Positions 60,511 to 64,000 of a DNA stretch of 64,000 bases are shown here, piece by piece. Source of the stretch: Streptomyces sp. 71268 (GTDB lineage: Bacteria; Actinomycetota; Actinomycetes; Streptomycetales; Streptomycetaceae). The notes under the pieces were generated by a model. That model made no database searches and was not told the DNA's origin. It saw only the letters and a list, made by a program, of their open reading frames with translations. How positions within the stretch are numbered: position 1 is the first letter of the stretch; each line of letters begins with the position of its first letter. The position numbers were made by a program, and so were the translations under genes. The stretch spans positions 5,896,501 to 5,960,500 of the forward strand of contig NZ_CP114200.1 in the NCBI RefSeq assembly GCF_029392895.1, read 5' to 3'.

Positions 60511-60530
60511 TTGGTACAACACTGCACCAA
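60511..60530. promoter_or_regulatory. Inverted repeat in the promoter of the AbiEi-like gene
   Basis: TTGGTACAACACTGCACCAA reads as TTGGTNCA, four bases, TGNACCAA, a near-perfect 8+4+8 dyad (one mismatch pair) 62-81 bases upstream of the AbiEi-like start, inside the most AT-rich patch of this area. Fits an operator for autoregulation by a winged-helix protein. Confidence 0.45.
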
Positions 60531-60684
60531 AGCGCAAAAGTTCGAGCATCGCTGACATATTCGGGTAGCTCGGCATACTCCCCGGGCAAGGGCGGCCCCC
60601 GCCCCGCGCGAGAGCGGGCGGTTCCCGTACCCGCGAGGGCGAGCCGTGCCCGTACCCGCGAAGGCGCGCGGCCCCACACGCCGC

Positions 60685-60720
60685 GGGGGCCGGCCGGGAG
60701 AACACCCCCGGCCGGCCCCC
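60685..60720. terminator. Terminator after pepN copy 2
   Basis: GGGGGCCGGCCGGG (60685-60698) pairs perfectly with 60707-60720 (14 bp, 8-base loop), 54 bases beyond the stop on the minus strand. Confidence 0.75.
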
Positions 60721-60773
60721 GGCCGCGCTCGGCTACGTCACACGGAGCTACGTCTCGCCGCGCGACGCCTCGT

Positions 60774-63362
60774 TCAGGCGGCGTCGCGGGACTGGGCGCG
60801 CACCGCGCGCGCCAGGTCGTCGCGGCCCTCGGCGACCAGCCGGCGCAGGGCCGGGGCGGCGTCCGGGTGCTCGGTCAGCCAGCCCTCCACGGCGTCCAGC
60901 GTGGCCTGGTCGCCCTGCTGGATCGGGAAGAGGCCCGTCACGATGGACATGCCGATCTCGATGGACCGCTCCCGCCACACCCGCTCCAGGGCCGCCAGGT
61001 ACCGGGGCGCGAACGGGGCGAGCAGCGCGCGCTGGTGCGACTGCCCGAAGCCGGCGATGGTGGCCTCCACCAGCGCGTTGGACAGCTCGTCGCGCTCCAC
61101 GACCGACTCCCACGCCGCGGCCTTGACCTCGGCCGACGGGCGCGCGGTCAGGCAGCGCACCTGGTGCCGCTTGCCGGACGCGGTGTCGTCGCGGGCCAGC
61201 TCGGCGTCGACGCGCTCCGCGTCGGCGGCGCCGTGCGCGGCGAGCTGGGCCAGGAACGTCCAGCGCAGCTCCTGGTCCACGTCCAGGCCGTCGATCTTCG
61301 CGTTGCCGGCGAGCAGGCCGTCCAGGAGCTGCAGGTCGGCCTCGGCGGAGGCGGCACCGGCGAAGAAGCGGGCCCAGGCCAGTTGGTGGCCGCTGCCCGG
61401 CTCCGCCTGCCGCAGCTCGCGCAGCGCGCCCTGGGCCAGCGCCTGACCGGCGGCCTCGCGCGCGGCGGGCGCCGTGTAGTGGGCCAGCGCCGAACCGGCC
61501 CACGACTGCACCATCTGCAACACGCCGATGTCGGTCTCGGCGCCGGCGAACGCCTCGACCAGGGCGAGGAAGTCGCGGGCCGGCATGAGCGCGTCCCGGG
61601 TCAGGTTCCACAGCGCGGACCAGCACAGGGCGCGCGCCATGGGGTCGGTCAGCTCGCCGAGGTGCCCGCGCAGGGTGGCGAGCGAGCCCTCGTCGAAGCG
61701 GATCTTGCAGTACGTCAGGTCCTCGTCGTTGACCAGGATCAGGTCGGGCCGCTCCAGGCCGGCCAGCTCGCTGACGACGGTGCGCGGGCCCGCCACGTCC
61801 ACCTCGGCCCGCGCGTACCGGGTCAGGGCGCCGTCCGCGCGCCGGTAGAGGCCGACGGCCACGCGGTGCGGGCGCAGCGTCGGGTGCGAGTCGGCGGCCT
61901 CCTGGAACACGGCCAGCTCGGTGATCCTGTCCTGCGCGTCGTAGGTGGCCTGCGGGGTGAGCGCGTTGACGCCGGCGGTCTGGAGCCAGGCCGCGGACCA
62001 GGCTGCCATATCCCGGCCCGAGGTCTCCTGGAGCACCGAGAGCAGGTCGCCCAGGGTGGTGTTGCCGTAGGCGTGCCGCTTGAAGTAGCGGCGGGCGCCT
62101 TCGAGGAACGCCTCCTCGCCGACGTAGGCCACCAGTTGCTTGAGCACCGAGGCGCCCTTGGCGTACGTGATGCCGTCGAAGTTGAGCTTGGCGTCCTCCA
62201 GGTCCCGGATGTCGGCGGTGACCGGGTGCGTGGAGGAGAGCTGGTCGGCGCGGTAGGCCCAGCTCTTGCGGCGGTTGGCGAAGGTGATCCAGCCGTCGGT
62301 GAAGCGGGTGGCGCCGACCAGCGCGTAGGCGCCCATGAAGTCGGCGAAGGACTCCTTGAGCCACAGGTCGTCCCACCACTCCATGGTGACCAGGTCGCCG
62401 AACCACATGTGGGCCATCTCGTGCAGCAGGGTGTTGCTGCGGGCCTCGTAGGACGCCTGGGTGACCCTGCCCCGGAAGATGTACTCCTCGCGGAAGGTGA
62501 CGCAGCCCGGGTTCTCCATCGCGCCGATGTTGTACTCGGGCACGAACGCCTGGTCGTACTTGCCGAACGGGTACGGGTAGTCGAACCGCTCGTGGAAGAA
62601 GTCGAGCCCCTGCTTGGTGACGGTGAAGATGTCGTCCGCGTCGAAGTGCCTGGCCAGCCCCTTGCGGCAGAGCGCGCCCAGCGGGATCTCCAGCGTGCTG
62701 CCGTCGGGCAGGGTCCGGCTGTAGTGGTCGCGCTCGTAGTGGTACGGGCCGGCGACGACGGCGGTGATGTACGTGGAGATCGGCCTGGTCGGCACGAAGC
62801 GGGTGTGCGTGCCGCCGCCCTCGGCCGGGGTGCTCTCGCCGTCCCGCTCGCCGTTGCTGAGCACCGTCCAGCCCTCGGGCGCGGTCACCGCGAAGGTGAA
62901 GGGGGCCTTCAGGTCGGGCTGCTCGAAGTTGGCGAAGACCCGGCGCGAGTCGGCCGGCTCGAAGTGCGTGTAGAGGTAGACCTCGCCGTCCTCGGGGTCC
63001 ACGAAACGGTGCAGGCCCTGGCCGGTCTTGCTGTACGCGCACCGCGCGTCCACGGTCAGCGTGTTCTCCGCGGCCAGGCCGGTCAGCGCGATCCGGGACC
63101 CGTCGTAGACCTCGGAGACGTCGAGCGCGCGCCCGTTCAGGGTGAGCGAGGTGATCGAGGGGGCGAGCAGATCCGCGAAGGAGTCGGCGCCCTCGGTGGC
63201 GCAGCGGAACCGGATGGTGGTGACCGAACGGAAGGTGCGCGGCCCGTCGCCCTCCTGGGCCCCGACGGCACCGCGCACGTCGAGCGCGATGTCGTACGCG
63301 TCCACGGTGAGCAGCTCGGCCCGGGTACGGGCCTCTTCACGGGTCAGGTTCTCACCGGGCAC
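60774..63362 (-). CDS. pepN: Aminopeptidase N (M1 family), copy 2
   Basis: 862 residues, paralogue of the gene at 48440-51046, with the same VPGxNLTREEA start and domain plan. GAMEN is at 280-284; zinc ligands are His314 and His318 of HEMAH with Glu337 (KESFADF); Glu315 is the base. Cytoplasmic peptide trimming is expected. Differences from copy 1 are a short insert near residue 35-42 and a different C-terminal helical domain sequence. GTG 63362 has GGGAG 9 bases upstream; an upstream ATG at 63389 is the alternative. Monocistronic. Confidence 0.95.
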   Translation of the reverse strand: MPGENLTREEARTRAELLTVDAYDIALDVRGAVGAQEGDGPRTFRSVTTIRFRCATEGADSFADLLAPSITSLTLNGRALDVSEVYDGSRIALTGLAAENTLTVDARCAYSKTGQGLHRFVDPEDGEVYLYTHFEPADSRRVFANFEQPDLKAPFTFAVTAPEGWTVLSNGERDGESTPAEGGGTHTRFVPTRPISTYITAVVAGPYHYERDHYSRTLPDGSTLEIPLGALCRKGLARHFDADDIFTVTKQGLDFFHERFDYPYPFGKYDQAFVPEYNIGAMENPGCVTFREEYIFRGRVTQASYEARSNTLLHEMAHMWFGDLVTMEWWDDLWLKESFADFMGAYALVGATRFTDGWITFANRRKSWAYRADQLSSTHPVTADIRDLEDAKLNFDGITYAKGASVLKQLVAYVGEEAFLEGARRYFKRHAYGNTTLGDLLSVLQETSGRDMAAWSAAWLQTAGVNALTPQATYDAQDRITELAVFQEAADSHPTLRPHRVAVGLYRRADGALTRYARAEVDVAGPRTVVSELAGLERPDLILVNDEDLTYCKIRFDEGSLATLRGHLGELTDPMARALCWSALWNLTRDALMPARDFLALVEAFAGAETDIGVLQMVQSWAGSALAHYTAPAAREAAGQALAQGALRELRQAEPGSGHQLAWARFFAGAASAEADLQLLDGLLAGNAKIDGLDVDQELRWTFLAQLAAHGAADAERVDAELARDDTASGKRHQVRCLTARPSAEVKAAAWESVVERDELSNALVEATIAGFGQSHQRALLAPFAPRYLAALERVWRERSIEIGMSIVTGLFPIQQGDQATLDAVEGWLTEHPDAAPALRRLVAEGRDDLARAVRAQSRDAA

Positions 63363-63691
63363 GACGGGACTCCCTCGTCTTCGTCTCATGTGTAGGTCAG
63401 CAGGAATCATTTCATGCGTGATGCACGGAGGTGATAAAGGGAGGGAATGGAAGCTGGTGACGCGCGGGGGCGCGGCACGGCGGGCCCGTGGACGGGTGCG
63501 GCGGGACCCGTGGGACGTGTGGGAGGGTCGGGCACGACAGGGCCCCCACGCGCGTCGATCGCGTGGGGGCCCTGCCTTTTTCCGCCCGCCTACGTGAAGG
63601 GTGAGAAGACGATCACGTCAGCAGGAGGTCGGGGGCGGCCGGCGCGCGGGAGCCGGCGGCGTGCCGCCCGCGCTTCCGCCGCGGCCGCGGC
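63363..63691 (+). other. pepN-sodF intergenic region with anti-SD-matching sequence
   Basis: 329 bases. GGAGGTGAT at 63427-63435 (plus strand) is fully complementary to the 3' end of 16S rRNA. It precedes an ATG at 63447 whose frame runs through the hairpin at 63539-63573, so a gene is doubtful. The minus strand should hold the pepN copy 2 promoter; no clear hexamers seen. Bases 63600-63691 show nothing definite. Confidence 0.4.
63539..63573. terminator. Perfect terminator hairpin with plus-strand T-tract
   Basis: AGGGCCCCCACGCG (63539-63552) pairs perfectly with 63560-63573 (14 bp, 7-base loop), followed on the plus strand by GCCTTTTT. It lies 119 bases beyond the sodF stop (minus strand), for which it would act without a U-tract. 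The T-tract orientation would terminate a plus-strand RNA. Confidence 0.75.
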
Positions 63692-64000
63692 TCAGGGGGC
63701 GAGCAGCAGGTTGCCGGCCCGCTCGGTGGCGGAGCGGTAGCGCTTGGCCACGTCCTGCCAGTTGACGACCTGCCACATCGCCTCGATGAAGTCCACCTTC
63801 TGGTTCTTGTACTGCAGGTAGAAGGCGTGCTCCCAGGCGTCGAAGACCAGGATGGGCACCGAGCCCTGGCCGACGTTGCCCTGGTGGTCGTAGACCTGCT
63901 CGACCACGAGCCGGCCGCTGACCGGCTCGTACGCCAGCACGCCCCAGCCCGAACCCTGGGTGGTGGCCGCCGCCTTGGTCAGGTGGGCCTTGAACTTCGC
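63692..64000 (-). CDS. sodF: Fe/Mn-family superoxide dismutase, C-terminal part (5' end beyond window)
   Basis: The C-terminal 102 residues are visible, ending [26 protein letters not shown] contains the Asp and His metal ligands of the Fe/Mn SOD family, and [11 protein letters not shown] and [11 protein letters not shown] are typical of the Streptomyces iron-containing SodF. It converts superoxide to peroxide in the cytoplasm. The frame is open to the window edge at 64000. Expression of sodF in Streptomyces is known to be repressed by nickel in favour of the Ni enzyme; the promoter is not in view. Confidence 0.95.
   Translation of the reverse strand, partial: AKFKAHLTKAAATTQGSGWGVLAYEPVSGRLVVEQVYDHQGNVGQGSVPILVFDAWEHAFYLQYKNQKVDFIEAMWQVVNWQDVAKRYRSATERAGNLLLAP

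Larger units (their letters stand above)
60450..60773. other. Intergenic region with AT-rich promoter and operator-like palindrome
   Basis: 324 bases, no gene. An AT-rich island at about 60500-60570 is probably the promoter of the AbiEi-like gene (minus strand) and contains the palindrome at 60511-60530. The pepN copy 2 terminator is at 60685-60720. Confidence 0.55.

Noticed and set aside
63447..63740. 97-aa plus-strand frame preceded by GGAGGTGAT
   Set aside because: It runs through the terminator hairpin and into sodF antisense; spacing from the SD is long. Kept only as a possible short RNA in findings.

Overview
The window is high-GC actinobacterial chromosome, almost certainly Streptomyces or a close relative. 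Supporting signs are strong G/C bias at third codon positions, many GTG starts, GC-rich hairpin terminators, and a core gene set typical of the genus: EttA, GlbO, PknG with GlnH and GlnX, a csn-type chito-oligosaccharide operon, aminopeptidase N and SodF. I see no rRNA, tRNA, insertion sequence, prophage or CRISPR array. All family calls come from reading motifs; no database search was possible.

Layout. 1-5.5 kb (+): the 3' end of a sortase-anchored LADTG surface protein, then ettA, a hotdog thioesterase, an unknown acidic/Pro-Ala protein and an alpha/beta hydrolase. 5.7-13.4 kb (-): a MacB/LolCDE-like ABC system of two giant FtsX permeases and an ATPase with an AbrB-like tail. 13.8 kb (-): truncated hemoglobin. 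14.4-26.7 kb (-): a signalling block transcribed glnX > glnH > coiled-coil protein > pknG > PP2C phosphatase > VWA protein > FHA protein. 27-29 kb: three small unknown or membrane proteins, one of them DUF2637-like.

29.5-36.7 kb (-): a chitosan-oligosaccharide type operon (ROK repressor, lipoprotein, two permeases, GH4 glycosidase, sugar kinase) with a perfect 17-bp palindrome upstream of the repressor. 36.9-38.8 kb: an MscS channel and an HNH endonuclease. 39.4-42.6 kb (-): a secreted GH84 protein whose catalytic pair reads Gln-Asp instead of Asp-Asp. 43.2-48.3 kb (+): a small tandem-repeat protein, a small membrane protein that may be leaderless, a LysR regulator, allantoicase and an acyl-ACP desaturase. 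48.4-63.4 kb: two paralogous aminopeptidases N on either side of a large subtilase, a DUF1876 protein, a Tat-exported metallophosphoesterase, a beta-lactamase-like serine hydrolase and an AbiEi-like protein. The window ends inside sodF (-).

The most promising under-described system is the 14.4-26.7 kb block. It adds a phosphatase, an FHA reader, a VWA protein and a coiled-coil protein to the known GlnX-GlnH-PknG amino-acid sensing module. Kinase, phosphatase and FHA protein each carry two zinc-ribbon-like knuckle pairs separated by long disordered linkers, which suggests a shared docking or assembly code. Other points worth checking are the GH84 catalytic substitution, a candidate PHO box beside the metallophosphoesterase, the 12-residue repeat protein at 43.2 kb, and several operator-like palindromes.
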